This document shows positions 1-12,142 of a stretch of DNA of 64,000 nt, in pieces. Source of the DNA: Zingiber officinale (lineage: Eukaryota > Streptophyta > Magnoliopsida > Zingiberales > Zingiberaceae). Positions within the stretch are counted from its first letter, which is position 1. Every line of letters starts with the position of its first letter. The stretch lies in NCBI RefSeq assembly GCF_018446385.1, contig NC_055987.1, positions 37,510,202 through 37,574,201 of the forward strand, written 5' to 3'. A program made the translations under genes and the position numbers. The notes beneath the pieces were generated by a model. That model saw only the letters and a program-made list of their open reading frames with translations, was not told where the DNA came from and made no database searches.

Positions 1-1450
1 CATATTCTTAATCATTTAATTAGGCCTTTAACTAAATGATGCTCCCACTAAATTCTATAATTCATGTGGGACAAGATCCACATCATACTAACCCTTGAGT
101 TAGCTTTGGCTAATACGCCCAAGACTTAGTATGATCGGTAGGTAATGATTACCAATTACATCTCTATGCAACTCTTGTTTATAGGATCAATATCCGCATT
201 TATATTAAAACTCGAGTTAGCTTTGGCTAATACGCCCGAGAGTTAATATATATGTGATTTTGACCTATCTTTCCAACTGTTGGAAGAATGCCTATAGTTT
301 TACTTGATCCAACCGAGTTAACTAGGAATACTCAATCTAATTGAGTTGTACTCACCCATGCGTTGATAGGCGGGACCAAGATTGCCCCTCCGTATCCTAT
401 CAAGATAGTATGTGTTGCTCTGCTTTGGCAGATTCAACAACAGCATGCGATCGAGGTAGTGGTAGGTATCACGGCATGGTAGGCATTATGAGTTGACGCG
501 TTTTAGATCTAATCTAAACGATGATGCGTATCATATACTCGATAGATCCAATCTAATCGAAGGGTGCATCATGTGCACGATTTAGATCTAATCTAATCGC
601 TAGGCACTAATTAACTACTTAATTAAACATGCATCACATACATATAAGTAATTAATTAAATTTTATGATTAGTCATGGCCCTACTACGATCTTCTCAAGC
701 CAATGAGAAGATCGGTTGGTCAACCTAAGGTAAACTTCTCAAGTGCCTTCCTTTTGACCACCTTGTGTTGCTCGCGCCTTCTTCGTAACTCCGTCTCGAG
801 TGGACCTTCCACAGCTCCAATTTTTGTACATTACAATTTTGAAACTCGAGTTACATTCAAGTCTAAATCTAATTTACAACCAGAATAAAAGAAAGGCACG
901 ACGCGCAGGTCGCGAGGAAAAAAAATAAAAGTACAACACGCACATCACATCACGGCGCGCAGGCCGTATTATGAATTACAACACAAATTATCCAATCAAA
1001 TTGAGTATTTGGGCCATGACTATCAAAAAATTAATATATAATTCAAAATTATATATTTTTTCATAATTTTCTGTAATTTTTCATAATTTTACAGATTTTT
1101 ATGAGTAAATTTTTCCCGGCGGTCCCGATTAGCGATTTCGGGCGCAATCGCGGAGCAAATCCCCTTGCGGGGTTAGGGGAAGTACCCCTACCCGCGATCT
1201 AACCATCGCGAGTTGCTCCTAAGCGATCCTATAGCGCCTAAGTCCGTTGTCCCAAAACAATTTGGGACGAAACATTGCCGTTTCAGAAAATTCTTCTCGG
1301 TAGTCGAAGCCTACAAGTGTAAAAACACTTGTGCTTCCCTTCTACGAGAAAAATATCCATAAAATCATAAAAATTAGGAAATTCACAGAATGTTTACAGA
1401 TCTATATTTTTCATAAAAATATGAATCTAAACTCGTACTCGCTTCGCACG
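1..1450 (-). mobile_element. Non-coding internal region of a minus-strand LTR element
   Basis: This stretch lies just inside the PBS and LTR that follow it, so it is the 5' internal end of a minus-strand retroelement that runs off the left edge. I see no gag or pol homology in any frame; the only sizeable reading frame (703-888, plus) resembles nothing. It contains a 117-bp-spaced direct repeat (97-120 and 214-237, sharing TTAGCTTTGGCTAATACGCC) and several AGATC(T/C)AATCTAA words at about 500-600. A long non-coding interior next to a 1.9-kb LTR fits a large non-autonomous derivative (LARD-like), which is inference. Confidence 0.5.
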
Positions 1451-1465
1451 TGGCTCTGATACCAC
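1451..1465 (-). other. Primer-binding site (tRNA-Met type)
   Basis: Read on the minus strand this is GTGGTATCAGAGCCA, containing TGGTATCAGAGC, the complement of the initiator tRNA-Met 3' end used by most plant Copia and many Gypsy elements. It abuts the LTR end at 1466, which fixes the element orientation as minus. Confidence 0.85.
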
Positions 1466-3412
1466 TGTTGGGTTTTTCGGGTCGCGAAAACCCCGAAGCC
1501 CCTTAGCCAACGGATCCGTGCGAAGAATAGATTTCAAAAACATACGAATACGAGTTTACCTAGATCTACACTTAGATCTGCATGGATAAATGTTTTATAC
1601 CTTTGAAGCGTGCCCTCGCAAATCCCGCTCGTCCAACGATACACCGGATCTCGAAGTTGTCAACGTAGACAACTCTCTAGTGATATCCACACGAACAAGA
1701 GGTGTTCTCTAACACTCAAGGATGGAGAAAAGAGTACTCCAAGTGTGCTAGCACTTTCTAGGGCTCTTGGGTAGGATTTGGGAAAAGAAAAGATAGATAA
1801 GAGAATTCTATGTGACAATCACTCTACCTTTTCTTCATGAAACTCAAACACATTCTCCTTCTTTCTTGCTTGAAAACTTTCGGTCAAGAGAAGAGGAGAG
1901 GGAGAGCTTGAGGAAGAGAGTTTGGAGAAGATGGAATCAATTCTCACCTTAAATGAAAATCAATTTTCTTTACTCCCTTAGTGGCTGGCCACACCAAGTG
2001 TAACCCCCTTCATTAATGTGGCCGGCCACATTAAAGCAAAGGAGAGAATGTAACTTCCATTAGGTGGCATTCTCTTGATGATGTGGCACTTTATGATTGG
2101 TCCACATCTTACCAACTCACTAATGATGTGGCAAAAGGGTCAAGTCAAACTTGACTCTTACTCTTCCTCTCAACTCAAGCCAAACTTGACTTAATCTCTC
2201 TAATGGTTGATCTAATCCAACCATTTGATTCAAACCAATTTAATATAATGAATCTAATTCATTTAATTAAATTGATTCAATGAGTCATAATCTAAATTAG
2301 ACTCATTGAACACATGAATCAAATTGAGTCCAACTCAATTAGCCCAATTAGGATTACTCTTAATCCAATTTGATTCATCAAATGAATCTAATCCTTTTGG
2401 TTCATCATATGAACCTAATCTCCATCCACTTGTTCTTTGTGTGTGACTCAATAGGTTCTTGTAACGTTGGCAATGCCCCTAAACTCATTTAGAAGCATAA
2501 GTAATGAGCGGTTTCTAGCAATACATCATTACTACCCAAGTTACAAGAATGTCGAGATCCGACATCACCTTGTGACTACTAATTGTGACTCCTCACAATA
2601 TATGACAAGTGTCCTTCTATCCTAGACATCTAGATTGGTCAATGTGAGGCATAGACCGTGTCATCCTTTGACCAATCTAAATCTTGAACTCCAAGTAGAC
2701 TCACTAAATCAAATGAGCTCAATATCCTATATGGACTCATTTGGGCATGGCCATGCACTTCGTGGTCTCACTCTATCAAGAATACTGATGTCTCTCCCGT
2801 CATATAGGAGGGATAGATCCCATCTACATCTCTCACATCCCTCTGCATAATTCGTTACATACCCAGTAATCGCCTTTATAGTCCACCCAGTTACGGGTGA
2901 CGTTTGATGAAACCAAAGTACATAACTCCTTATGTAGGGAACCATGGTGACTTTAGGTCTAAGGACTAGTAGTCATACTAATAGCCACATGAGAAAGTAT
3001 ATGACACTCATATAACGATCCATGATACTTTCTCATGGCGGGTCATTCAGTATACATTCTCTAATGCATACCCATGTGTCAACTTGATATCTCTATATCC
3101 ATGACTTGTGAGATCAAGTCATCGAGTTGACCTACATGCTAGTCTTATTGCATTAACATTGTCCCTGAATGTTAATACTCAACTACGAATGATTTAGAGT
3201 AGTGTTCCCTATATCATCTTACTATCGATTCAACCAATCAATTGATATAGGTAAGAACCTCCTACTCAAGAACGTTATTATACTTAGTTTATTTGGCACC
3301 AATACAAGTAAGTATAATAACTAAAAACCAAATGCCTTTATTTATATAGAATATGATACAACAAGTCCAAAATACAATCATCAAATGATTGGCTCTAGGA
3401 CTCTAGCTAACA
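1466..3412 (-). mobile_element. LTR (1.95 kb) of minus-strand SIRE-like element
   Basis: The plus-strand ends are TGTTGGG and CTAACA, the inverted TG...CA of an LTR, and the PBS sits immediately to the left. The segment from about 2450 to 3412 is clearly homologous to 38450-39418 in the same orientation (shared words such as CATTACTACCCAAG and GAATGTCGAGATC), so the family occurs twice in the window. No protein is encoded. Assignment to Copia/SIRE rests on LTR size and PBS type only. The right end directly abuts the Athila-like remnant with no clear target duplication. Confidence 0.75.
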
Positions 3413-4544
3413 ATCACCTCATAAAATTCATCTAAATCTCACTCTTGGAGGGGTAAGATATTTCAACACCCTCCTACCGAGGGCTCTTATTATCGAGGGA
3501 GCTTCCAATATAGGAATTATAAAATGAAATATTGCTCTCTCCATCTTCATCTTCTTTGAAGTTCTCTCAGGTGGTCGAAGACGGTTCAGTGTGAGCTTCC
3601 AATTATTAGCCCAAATGAAGTCTGCACATGCAAAGAAAATACAAATCTCCCACAAACATATTAGATAAGATAGAGCCATAACTATATTAAAATAATCAGA
3701 ATAAGAAATAAAAACTGAATCACATCCAACAAAGTCAATGATAGGTACCTCTATAAAATTTTTCAAAAGATCACAAGAAATACTAACATTACTTTGCTGA
3801 GAGATATATGAAATTTCTAAACATGTAGATGTGACTTCCTTTGAATCAAATGATGGTTCTAACTCTAGCTCAGGTGTTGATGATATCAATGATGGTGATT
3901 CTTGAGACTCTGCTAGCTCTCCAAAAGTCCTTACACATTGTTCCACAACATGATCAATTCTTACAACCTCTAAGGGTTTTGTGGACAAAGGTGGTGATCC
4001 TTGAGATGCTGCATCCACAACACAACTCCCTACATATTCTTCCATGTCTCATCAACAACACATACATCAAAAAATAAACCAACATCTATATCTTCAATAG
4101 GAGAATCAATAACAAGAGGATCAATAACTTCACTTGTAGTTTTAAATTGATCTACCACATCACATTCATCGTCTGAAGATTTAATGTCACTAAACACCCT
4201 ATAAAATTTGAAGGTAGATCTGAAAACTTATTTACCACTATATTATCAATAAAATCCTCATCTGAAGAGTCATCATCTTCATATACATTCATAAATCTGC
4301 ACTCAACCATATTAGTATCACAGGATTTGCCGAAGTCTTTATTTTCATTGACCCCCACCAACCTTTGTGGAAAAGGAACCCTTAGTGAAGGTCCTCGGAA
4401 AGATTGAACTTCCTTTTTCCCAAATTCCCTTTGAGCTTTTAGAGGAGGTCCAACTTATTTATCTAGTGTTGGTATGATTAATAACCCAACATCGTCACAC
4501 TTTTCACTAGATCTTGTCTGCGAAAGAGGGAGATCTCCTTTAAA
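3413..4544 (-). mobile_element. Degenerate downstream part of Athila/Tat-like gag region
   Basis: On the minus strand this follows the gag remnant at 4545-5366. It holds broken reading frames (4361-4152, 4045-3428) that are acidic and Ser/Glu-rich. A short VPFPQRL word near 4360 resembles the spacer between gag and protease in Athila/Tat elements. I recognise no catalytic domain. The 205-codon frame at 4045-3428 ends in a basic tail and has no family I can name. The region stops abruptly at the LTR edge at 3412. Confidence 0.4.
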
Positions 4545-5366
4545 CTATTTTGAAACAATACTTTCAATCTTTGCCCCCAAATGTTTGAACTCCCAGTTCT
4601 GTGACTTGTGATTCTCAAGACTCATAGATGGTTGAGTTACAATTTGTTTGACAGGCTCTATAGCATTTATGACTTGCACTTCATGAATGTTTGAGGGAAA
4701 TTTCATCCAACTTATGTTCGGCCATTCATGGAGGTTCAATGTCACTTGATCAATTAACATATATGCTTCATCTACACTTTTGTCCATAAAAGATCCTCCA
4801 ACTGATGAATCCAATAAACTCTTGTCTGAGAAAGAAATTCTCCCATAGAATATGTGCAGAATCAACCATTTTTCAAAACCATGACGAGGGCACTATCTTT
4901 GAAGACTCTTAAATCTATCCCATGCTTCAAATAATGATTCTCCATATACCTGAGCAAAATTTGTTATGCAATTCCTCATATGCACTGTTCTGCTTGGAGG
5001 GAAAAAATGATTCAGAAATTGCTTCTCCAATTGCTCCCAACTTGTGATACTTTGAGGATGGAGAGAATATAACCAAGTCCTTGCTTTATCCTTGATACTG
5101 AAAGGAAATGTCATCAATTGAACTGCATCTGCTGACACTCCTTCACATTTCACCATATCACAAATATCTAAAAATGTTTCAAGATGAAGATAAGGACTTT
5201 CTGATACTTCTCCTCCAAATTTGTGTCCTTATATCATGGAAATTAACTCTAAATCTAGTTGGAAACTTTCTGCTTCAATTTGAGGTTGCACAATGGGAGA
5301 TAAAAATCTTGCAGAAAAGGGTGTAGAAAAATTTCTCATGGGCCTGCTTGACATGTTAGTACTCAT
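4545..5366 (-). pseudogene. Athila/Tat-type gag remnant (Ty3/gypsy)
   Basis: One reading frame runs from an ATG at 5366-5364 to 4545 (274 codons) with only two in-frame stops, near 5234 and at 4895-4893. The middle carries the retrotransposon gag signature: residues such as FPFSIKDKARTWL, SWEQLEKQFLNHFFPP, then YGESLFEAWDRFKSL and, after the second stop, CPRHGFEKWLILHIFY. These match the Athila/Tat capsid region, which packages element RNA. The start was chosen because the frame upstream reads like the Athila gag N-terminus, ending with HLETFLDICD just before the capsid core. The first stop replaces a likely Gln codon (CAA to TAA). It is non-functional as it stands. Confidence 0.8.
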
Positions 5367-5895
5367 GGATATTCAAGAAAAAATTATTAGAAGAAAAGAT
5401 TGAAGAATCAAAGACAAGAAATAAAATGCAATATGAAAAGTAAGAAAGAAAATGCAAAATTTAAATTGCAAGAAAGAAAGTGCATAATGAAAACAGGAAA
5501 GAAAAGATAAAAGGAAAAAGAAAAATGTCTAGAATAATTCATATTCTAATCAACTAATGTGTTTATAAGTTCTTGTTATTCTTCATGCCTTTACGAAGTT
5601 TGATCTTCTCATACACAAGAACAATATTGCAAGATATGTTTACAAAAGAAAAGTAAAGAAAAAATTTAAATCAAAAGAAAAACAGAGAAAAGCTAGACTC
5701 GAATGCTAGAAATCAAGAATGCAGAATTAGAATTAGAATTAGAATTGCAACAAAATAAATTGTCAAGAAGTAAAAAAATATGCAAAAATTATGAAAACAG
5801 AATTCTTAAGATTAGTTACAACTATGCTAATGAAAGAAAAGAAAATTTATGTTTAGTCTAACTCAATTGATAATCTCTAATGTTATAAGTGCAGT
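5367..5895 (-). mobile_element. 5' leader of the minus-strand Athila/Tat-like element
   Basis: A-rich (plus strand), non-coding sequence lying between the tRNA-Asp PBS and the gag start. It contains AGAAAG-type and GAATTAGAATTAGAATTA short repeats around 5725. No gene is seen. Confidence 0.55.
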
Positions 5896-5912
5896 CCCCG
5901 GCAACGACGCCA
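5896..5912 (-). other. Primer-binding site (tRNA-Asp type)
   Basis: On the minus strand this reads TGGCGTCGTTGCCGGGG, one base from the TGGCGCCGTTGCCGGGG site complementary to tRNA-Asp that is characteristic of Athila/Tat Gypsy elements. The LTR begins directly to the right. Confidence 0.85.
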
Positions 5913-7553
5913 AAAACTTGCTAACGTTCCGCAAGTGTACGGATACGTCGTCAGTAATAAAGAAAGATATTGTATCCACAGGGATTAGTTATAACCACTA
6001 AAGATATCTCAACATGAATTAGCTAAACAACTAATTAATTGATTTATAAAAGCTAGGAGAAACTATGAAAAGTAAAATATAGAAGTAAAAGCATAAAAAC
6101 AGGGATAAGGGCTATGATAAAGGATATTCTAGGGGTTTTAGTTTCTTTGTAATGTTATTCAATGTAAATGATCTACCAAATCTTATTCCTCAATTGTCCA
6201 TCATTTGTAGAAGGTTGTCGATTCTCTTTTGCAATAGATAATTGGCTTAGGACTAAAATCTATATCTAGATATGATCAATTAGGAATGATTCCTATGATG
6301 TCCTTACACAGGCTTGCCTGTCACGTGCGTCCCTTGAATAATCAACATAAAAATGCATTACTTCTCAACCCATATTAAGATATAAAAGATTAATGCATAT
6401 AATTTATCCTACCCCCTTGAATGACCTTATTTCACCTTCAAGATTATCCCTCAATCGTTCTTACATGGGCTTGTCTGCCATGTACGCCCCTCGGATAATC
6501 GAATGAGGAATTACCTCTACAAGATCCATAAGATACCTAAACATTTAATCAAATATGGTAATTAAGTCCAATCACAACAATCCACAAAAGATCAAATGGA
6601 TACAAACAAGACAAAATCATAGAAATAGGAAATTGGCAAATCCATAAGAGTTTACATCAAATCATATTATAAATACTCCCTCCATTCTAGAACAAGGAGA
6701 TCTAATCCTTAGAATAAGAAAAGAAATCCAAAGACAAGAAGATTACAAGCATCTTGATCCTAAAATCTAAGAAGAGAAAGGGAAGAAAAGCTTATCTACG
6801 ATGAAGAACGGTCTTCAGATCCAATCCTCGATCTCGGAGTCAATTCGTTGAAGATCCACCCTTAGATTGTCAAAAAATCTCTCTAAGAAGGTGAGGAATT
6901 GCCCAAATCTTGTTCTCCCCCAAAAGGGAGAACTCCCCTTTCAAATGGTGGAAGAAACCCTTATATAAAGCAGAGATTTTGGGCGCCACACGACCCCGAG
7001 ACCAGGTCGTGTGTGAGACACGACCTAGGTCATTCTCTTCACTGCCCCTCTCACACAGCCGTGTGATGCACACGGTCGTGATGTTCTGCCACTGCCAACC
7101 TTGCATGGCCGTGTAGATCAACACGGCCTGTGCTGCCTCCAGCTCTGGAACTCATGTACGGCCGTGTCTGGGACACGGGCAGGGCTTGTTTGGCTTCTGG
7201 GAAAATTGCACGGCCATGTCTGGGACACGACCATGTACTGTTTTAGCTCTAGAAGGCTTGCACGGGTGAGCATCACCACACGACCTAGGTCAATCTACCA
7301 GACATGGTCGTGTGGCACTCCAAGATGGTGTCTTCCTCCTTTCGTTAACTTGCAGATTTGGCCTCAATCACAAATTCTTCTCCAAATATGACTCCTGTGT
7401 ACAGAAAATGCACAAAAGTAGATCTCCGAACAAAAAGAGTAAATATGCTAAAAGCAAAGCTGGAAGTATGAAAATGTATAGATAAGGCATGCGCAAAATA
7501 TGTGAATGTGCGTCAAAACATGCTAAACAAGTGTATACAATCTATGCACATCA
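5913..7553 (-). mobile_element. 5' LTR of minus-strand Athila/Tat-like element
   Basis: Read on the minus strand the LTR starts TGATGTGCATAG at 7553 and ends beside the tRNA-Asp PBS at 5912. The 6290-7553 part aligns by eye with 35925-37214 in the same orientation. The 5' third carries a cluster of ACACGG/CCGTGT inverted words. Antisense reading frames around 6870-7391 are products of that repeat and are not genes. Confidence 0.75.
6984..7313. repeat. CCGTGT/ACACGG inverted-word cluster 1
   Basis: Repeated short inverted words lie 5-12 bases apart, for example GGCCGTGTCTGGGACACGGG (stem CCGTGT, loop CTGGG, stem ACACGG) and variants with CACGACC or CATGGTCGTG. The cluster lies within the Athila-type LTR. 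The same words recur at 13020-13470 and 36635-36985. Confidence 0.8.
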
Positions 7554-7767
7554 TCCACTTAGCCAAATACATCAGGTCAAAGTCATATCTTCCTAGACAT
7601 GCATATACTAAGATTTCCTAACATACTATCATCCAAAACTTCATCAATACCGTAGGTTAAGTTAAATTTTATCCCTTTTTACTCTAATCCTAGTTACCCT
7701 ATCGGGTAGATTATTTTTGGAGGTCCTAGTTATTTCGGAGCCTCCCCTGAATTATTACTCTGTAGTT
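7554..7767 (-). mobile_element. Truncated 3' edge of the SIRE-like remnant
   Basis: Non-coding sequence downstream (minus strand) of the Copia gag stop. It is probably the gag-pol spacer of that element, cut off where the Athila-type LTR begins at 7553. No protease, integrase or RT motif is present, so pol is missing here. Confidence 0.35.
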
Positions 7768-9665
7768 TTAAGTAGTTTTAGTTCTAGGTTTATGTCTATT
7801 ACTTTTATAATTGTATTTAACTTGATGATAATCTGATTTTTGATGGGTTCTAAAATTTTTCGATTTTGATTTTGTTGGTCTAGGGTTGTGTTTCAATTTT
7901 TGATTTGATTTATCAGATTTTACATAGTATATTTTTTCTTTGGGTATGTAATATTGCTTAATTCCTACTTGCATGGTTAAGCACGCTTTTGGAACCCAAT
8001 CTTTATTTTGTTGTTTATGTTGGGTTATTAATAATTTAAATGTTTTATTTGAACTTGACTTGTAGCCAAGTCCAGTTTTATTGTAGACTGCTTTTTGACT
8101 GTTTAAAATAAGATCTAAATTTTTAGATCTTGTTGTAAATTTTTCTAAAATACTTTTTAATTTATTATTTTCTATTTTTAGTGTTAAATTTTCATCCTCA
8201 AGTGTTAGGTCTTGAGTTGGATTAGAATTTATGATTTGTTCCTTGAGGTTTTGGTTTTCCTCAAGGAGAAATTTATTTTCATTTTCTATTACAGTGAATT
8301 TTTTATTTAAACAAGTAATAATTTTAAAAAATTTCTTATTCAAATTAAAATATACCTCTTCGGGACCTTCGGAAATGAGTACGGACTCGTGGCTTGATTC
8401 AGGTTCGGACCCATCTTCTGATTCTACTTCGCGGGCTATTAACGCGAGGTGACTCTGGTGCTTCTGATCTTCGGCCTCCGATTCTTCTGAGGATGAGTCA
8501 TCCCAAGTCAATTTGAGAGCCTTCTTTTTGGATGTCTTCGACTTGTCGCTCTTCAATCTTGGACACTCGTTCTTATAGTGGCCTTTCTTGTTGCACGCGA
8601 AGCAAGTCACGTGGCTTGATTCAGGTTCGGACCCATCTTCCAATTCTACTTCGTGGCCTATCAACGCGAGGTGACTCTGGTGCTTCTGATCTTCGGCCTC
8701 CGATTCTTCTGAGGATGAGTCGTCCCAGGTCACTTTGAGAGCCTTCTTTTTGGATGTCTTTGACTTGTCACTCTTCAATCTTGGACACTCGTTCTTATAG
8801 TGGCCTTTCTTGTTGCACCCAAACCAAGTCACGTTCCTTGGTTTAGATGGAGAGTTGATCTCCTGTAGGTCCTTTTTGCTGAAGCTCTTCTTCCTCCTGG
8901 TGAGCATCTTCCTTACCAGGTTCACCAGGTACTCTTCGTCTTCAGAATCTTGGTCGAACTCATCTTCAGGGTCAGGCCTGGTCTTTTTCCTTTCCTTGGA
9001 GGGACCTATAAATAAAGTAATACCTTTCTCGGTTCTGGCATTAGTCTGCTCGTGTAATTCAAGTTTGCAGAATAATTCATCTAGTTTCAATTTAGATAAT
9101 TTTTTTGAAATTTTATAGGCATCCACGATAGATGCCCACAATGTATTTCATGGAAAAGCATTAAAAGCGTACCTTATTAAGTCTCGATTTTCCATTTAGT
9201 GGCCTATCGCGTGGAGTCCATTGAGGATGTCTTTGATCCTCACATGGAGTTGACTCGTTATTTCTCCTTCCTTCATTTTAATATTAAAAAGTTTATTTAA
9301 CAGAAGGTCACGCTTCGTTACCTTGGCGACGCTCGTTCCTTCATGAAGTTCGATTAGCTTGTCCCATAATTCTTTTGCATTTTGGCACGGTCCCACTCAG
9401 TTCAACTCTTCCTTTGTCAGCCCGCATTACTGCGTGTTGAGAGATTTGTAGTCCATCGAGGATTTCTTTATCATGTCCGAAGTCCACTGTTCCGGATCTA
9501 GTGCATTTCTAGAGTTGTCGACCGACACCTTGTATCCTCTGGTGACGCTAAACCACTGATCGAAGTCGGTCTTCAAATAGACCTCCATTCACTTCTTCCA
9601 GTAAGAGAAGTTGTCCCCGTTGAATAGGAGGGACGAACTGTGCTGAAGCCTTCGACTTGAGACAT
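7768..9665 (-). pseudogene. SIRE-like Copia gag, frameshifted, with duplicated zinc knuckle
   Basis: Gag packages the element RNA. An ATG at 9665-9663 opens a degraded N-terminus (WKK..ME, EQWTS words). This is followed by the clear UBN2-type block at 9396-9196 (NAKELWDKLIELHEGT, TKRDLLLNKLFNIKM, ILNGLHAIGH) and a 457-codon frame at 9141-7768 (DELFCKLELHEQTNAR). Two CCHC modules follow. The downstream one, CFACNKKGHYKNEC, is intact. The upstream one reads WFGCNKKGHYKNEC, so its first Cys is lost. The two modules belong to a 222-bp in-frame tandem duplication. The C-terminus has a coiled-coil-like Lys/Glu/Asn-rich stretch, then WVPKACL and a basic tail. Frameshifts lie near 9400 and 9150. Confidence 0.85.
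8389..8832 (-). repeat. 222-bp in-frame tandem duplication of the zinc-knuckle module
   Basis: 8389-8610 and 8611-8832 are near-identical direct copies; GTGGCTTGATTCAGG starts at 8389 and again at 8611. Each encodes 74 residues: a CCHC knuckle, a Lys-rich segment, an acidic WDDSSSEESEAED stretch and HQSHLAL. Being a multiple of three, the duplication preserves the gag frame. Confidence 0.9.
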
Positions 9666-9925
9666 TTTATCCTACACACAAATAAATAAAGAAACGAGGA
9701 ATCCCAAGACTTGGTCTTGGATTAGTAGTGCAGTATAAAATTAGAAAGAATCTAAAACAGAATTGGTATTGCACCAATTCAGCTTAATTACTACAAAAAA
9801 GATTTCCAAAAAGGTAACGATACCTGTTTGGATTTATAACGTAAAACTGAAAATCGGAAAGAAAATTAAAAAAAAAATTCACCCCCTGTCTGACTGGTGA
9901 TTGCACCAAATCAGATCGGTACCTG
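9666..9925 (-). mobile_element. Leader between PBS and gag of the SIRE-like element
   Basis: Non-coding minus-strand leader between the PBS and the gag ATG. Nothing else is recognised in it. Confidence 0.5.
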
Positions 9926-9937
9926 TTCTGATACCAC
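9926..9937 (-). other. Primer-binding site (tRNA-Met type)
   Basis: The minus strand reads GTGGTATCAGAA, close to the canonical TGGTATCAGAGC, immediately inside the LTR end at 9939. This sets the minus orientation of the SIRE-like element. Confidence 0.8.
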
Positions 9938-9938
9938 T

Positions 9939-11089
9939 TGTTAGATCGTGAAAGTCGATAGAGAGGGGGGGGTGAATATCGATCGAAAACGTTTGAGTGA
10001 GTACGCAGCGAAAAGATGAAAATACAATGCTAACACGAACCATTTTACTTGGTTCGGAGCCTTGGTCGACTCCTACTCCAAGGCCTGCACTCGTTGAGTG
10101 CTTTCATTGGGCAATCACTAATAATTCGTAAAGTTATTACAAAAACTAAGTACAAGAATTATTAGAAAGAAATACTGACAACACTAAAAAGAAAAACTTG
10201 AGCCGCTTGTTACCAGAGTAGCTTCGCAGCATCGCAGCATCGCAGCATCGCAGGAGCATAACACGGCAGAGCAAGCATTGGAAGATCTTGTTATAAGTTG
10301 TTCTTTGCTCTAGGGCTCACTCTCCTTATATAGGATGCTCCGGGTGCCCGGATCCCTTCTAGGTGCCTGGAGTGTGACGTAGCCCAGCCAACCATGACGC
10401 TCCATGTGGCAAAGCACGATGAGGATAACTTTTGCATTCCGGGCGCCCAGATCCCTTCCGGGCGCCCGAACCTCTATTTTCCAATAACTTCAACTCCCTG
10501 CAAGAAAACGTTAGTTTAAAGCACAAATGCAAATTATATATCCTACAAAATAAAGTGTTAGCATAATTTTTATAATTAAACAGGAGTATTAATTAGATTC
10601 CATCTCACCGAGATCGGAATCTAGTCAAGATCTCAACTTTAGAGTTCTGAAATGGTTCTAAGTTGGATCAGCGCCTAAGTTTCCTTCCCGGGAACGCGTC
10701 CTCACAGTCACTCCCCTCCAATGACTTACCTCAACTTACTTGCCAGACGTCCTGTCAGCCCTTCGACTTGTCTGGACTTCGTGCCAGCTATCAGGTTAGC
10801 TTGTTGACCTAGTTGGACTTCGTGCTACACGTCAGGTCAGCCCGTCGAATCGTTTGGACTTTGTGCCAGTTATCTGGTCGGCCTGTCGACCTAGCTAGGC
10901 TTCGTGCCAGACATCCGGTCAACTCGTCGACCTGTCTAGACTTCGTGCCAGCTATCCGGTCGGCCCGTCGACCTAGTTGGGTTTCTTCTGCACACTGGGT
11001 CAAAGTGTTAGATTATAATAAAACTAACTTAACATACTTTGTCATTCATCAAAACTTGAGTTAGACTGTTAGTGTTAACCACACCAACA
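9939..11089 (-). mobile_element. 5' LTR (1.15 kb) of minus-strand SIRE-like Copia
   Basis: The plus-strand ends are TGTTAGATCG and ACACCAACA, i.e. TG...CA inverted ends, with the PBS on the left. The left end carries the GAGAGGGGGGGGTGAATA word, also seen in variant form at 60379 and 59290, so three related Copia LTRs are present. Near its right end is a tandem array at 10743-10990. The right flank (11090) is Athila gag, so the element interrupts a plus-strand Athila-like body. Confidence 0.8.
10743..10990. repeat. About 57-bp tandem repeats with GGTCG...CGACC inverted words
   Basis: Four to five degenerate units share CTTCGTGCCAG, C(T/C)GGTCGGCC and GTCGACCTAG. Each unit holds an inverted pair such as GGTCGGCCCGTCGACC. 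The reading frames across it on both strands are repeat artefacts. Confidence 0.7.
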
Positions 11090-12142
11090 AATATCATTGA
11101 AAGTGTAGCACAAAACCATCATCAGTGGGCCATAGAAAGAAGTGGAAGCTATTCCTTTTCAAACCCAACTAAAGCATCAGAAAAATTTGATGTGGATGCA
11201 ATTACTATGATGTCTGCAAAACTGGATGCTCTTACAAAGAAGCTGGAAAATATAGGAGCAAATACTAGCACGATTAATGTCATAGTATGTTGTTGTGAAA
11301 CATGTGGAAGTTCTGATCATGCTTAAGACTCATGTCCTTTAGGAGCTATTTCTGCACAAATTAATCAACTTGAGTAGTGTGATGCCATCGTTAGTTACAA
11401 TCAGAGACAGAACAATCCATATTCAAACACATACAACCCTGGGTGGAAGAATCATCCAAATTTCTCTTATAGAAATAATAAAGAACAAGGACCATCTATG
11501 GGGGCTAGACCAAGTTTCCAGCCTGGGCAACAAAATTTTCAACAACAACCTTCTCAGAGCAATCAAATCTCTAGATTAGAGAAAATGATTGAAGAGCTCA
11601 TCTTGAGTCAAAACGAAATGAAGCAAGAATTAAAGGTGCTAACTCAAAGAATTGATAATTCAAAAAAGAACAAAAAAAAAATTCAAGATGGTCAAATTGC
11701 CTAGGTAGCTTCATCATCTTCAAGAGTGCCAGAACAGTTTCCAGGAAAGCCTGATGTAAACCCCATGGAACACTGTAACAGAATAAAAATTAGGAGCGGA
11801 CGGACCTTGAGTGATCCTCAAGTGGTTGCTCTAAAAGGGGTGAAAATTAAAGAAGAGCTCTCTCCTCCAACACTTGAACCAATTCAGATTCAAGATGAAG
11901 AAGAGATTACCAATAAGGTTGAAGAGACTATTCCACTTAACCCACAAAGTCAAGTAGTCCCTTTTCCTCAAAGATTAGTCATGCTAAAAAAGGATGAAGA
12001 ATTTAACAGATTTCTAGATAAAGTTAAAGATATTTGTGTGGAGGTTTCTCTAATTGATGTTATTCAGCAAATGCCAAAGTTTGCCAAATTCCTGAAGGAC
12101 ATCATGCCCAACAAGAGGGGAAAGGAGACATCGAGACCATAG
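11090..12142 (+). pseudogene. Athila-type gag C-terminal part, truncated and broken
   Basis: Plus-strand frames at 11072-11326, 11498-11704 and 11726-12142 read in gag order: HHQWAIERSGSYSF, VDAITMMSAKLDALTKKLE (coiled-coil segment), a CETCGSSDHA knuckle fragment, Asn/Gln-rich NFQQQPSQSNQ, LEKMIEELILSQ, then RSGRTL, VVPFPQRL and EFNRFLDKVKDICVEVSLIDVIQQMPKFAKFLKDI. This order and these words are typical of Athila/Tat gag and the gag-protease linker. The N-terminal capsid part is missing because the SIRE-like LTR begins at 11089. Several frameshifts separate the pieces. Confidence 0.8.

Noticed and set aside
703..888. 61-codon ORF
   Set aside because: No similarity to any known family; lies in the non-coding interior of a retroelement.
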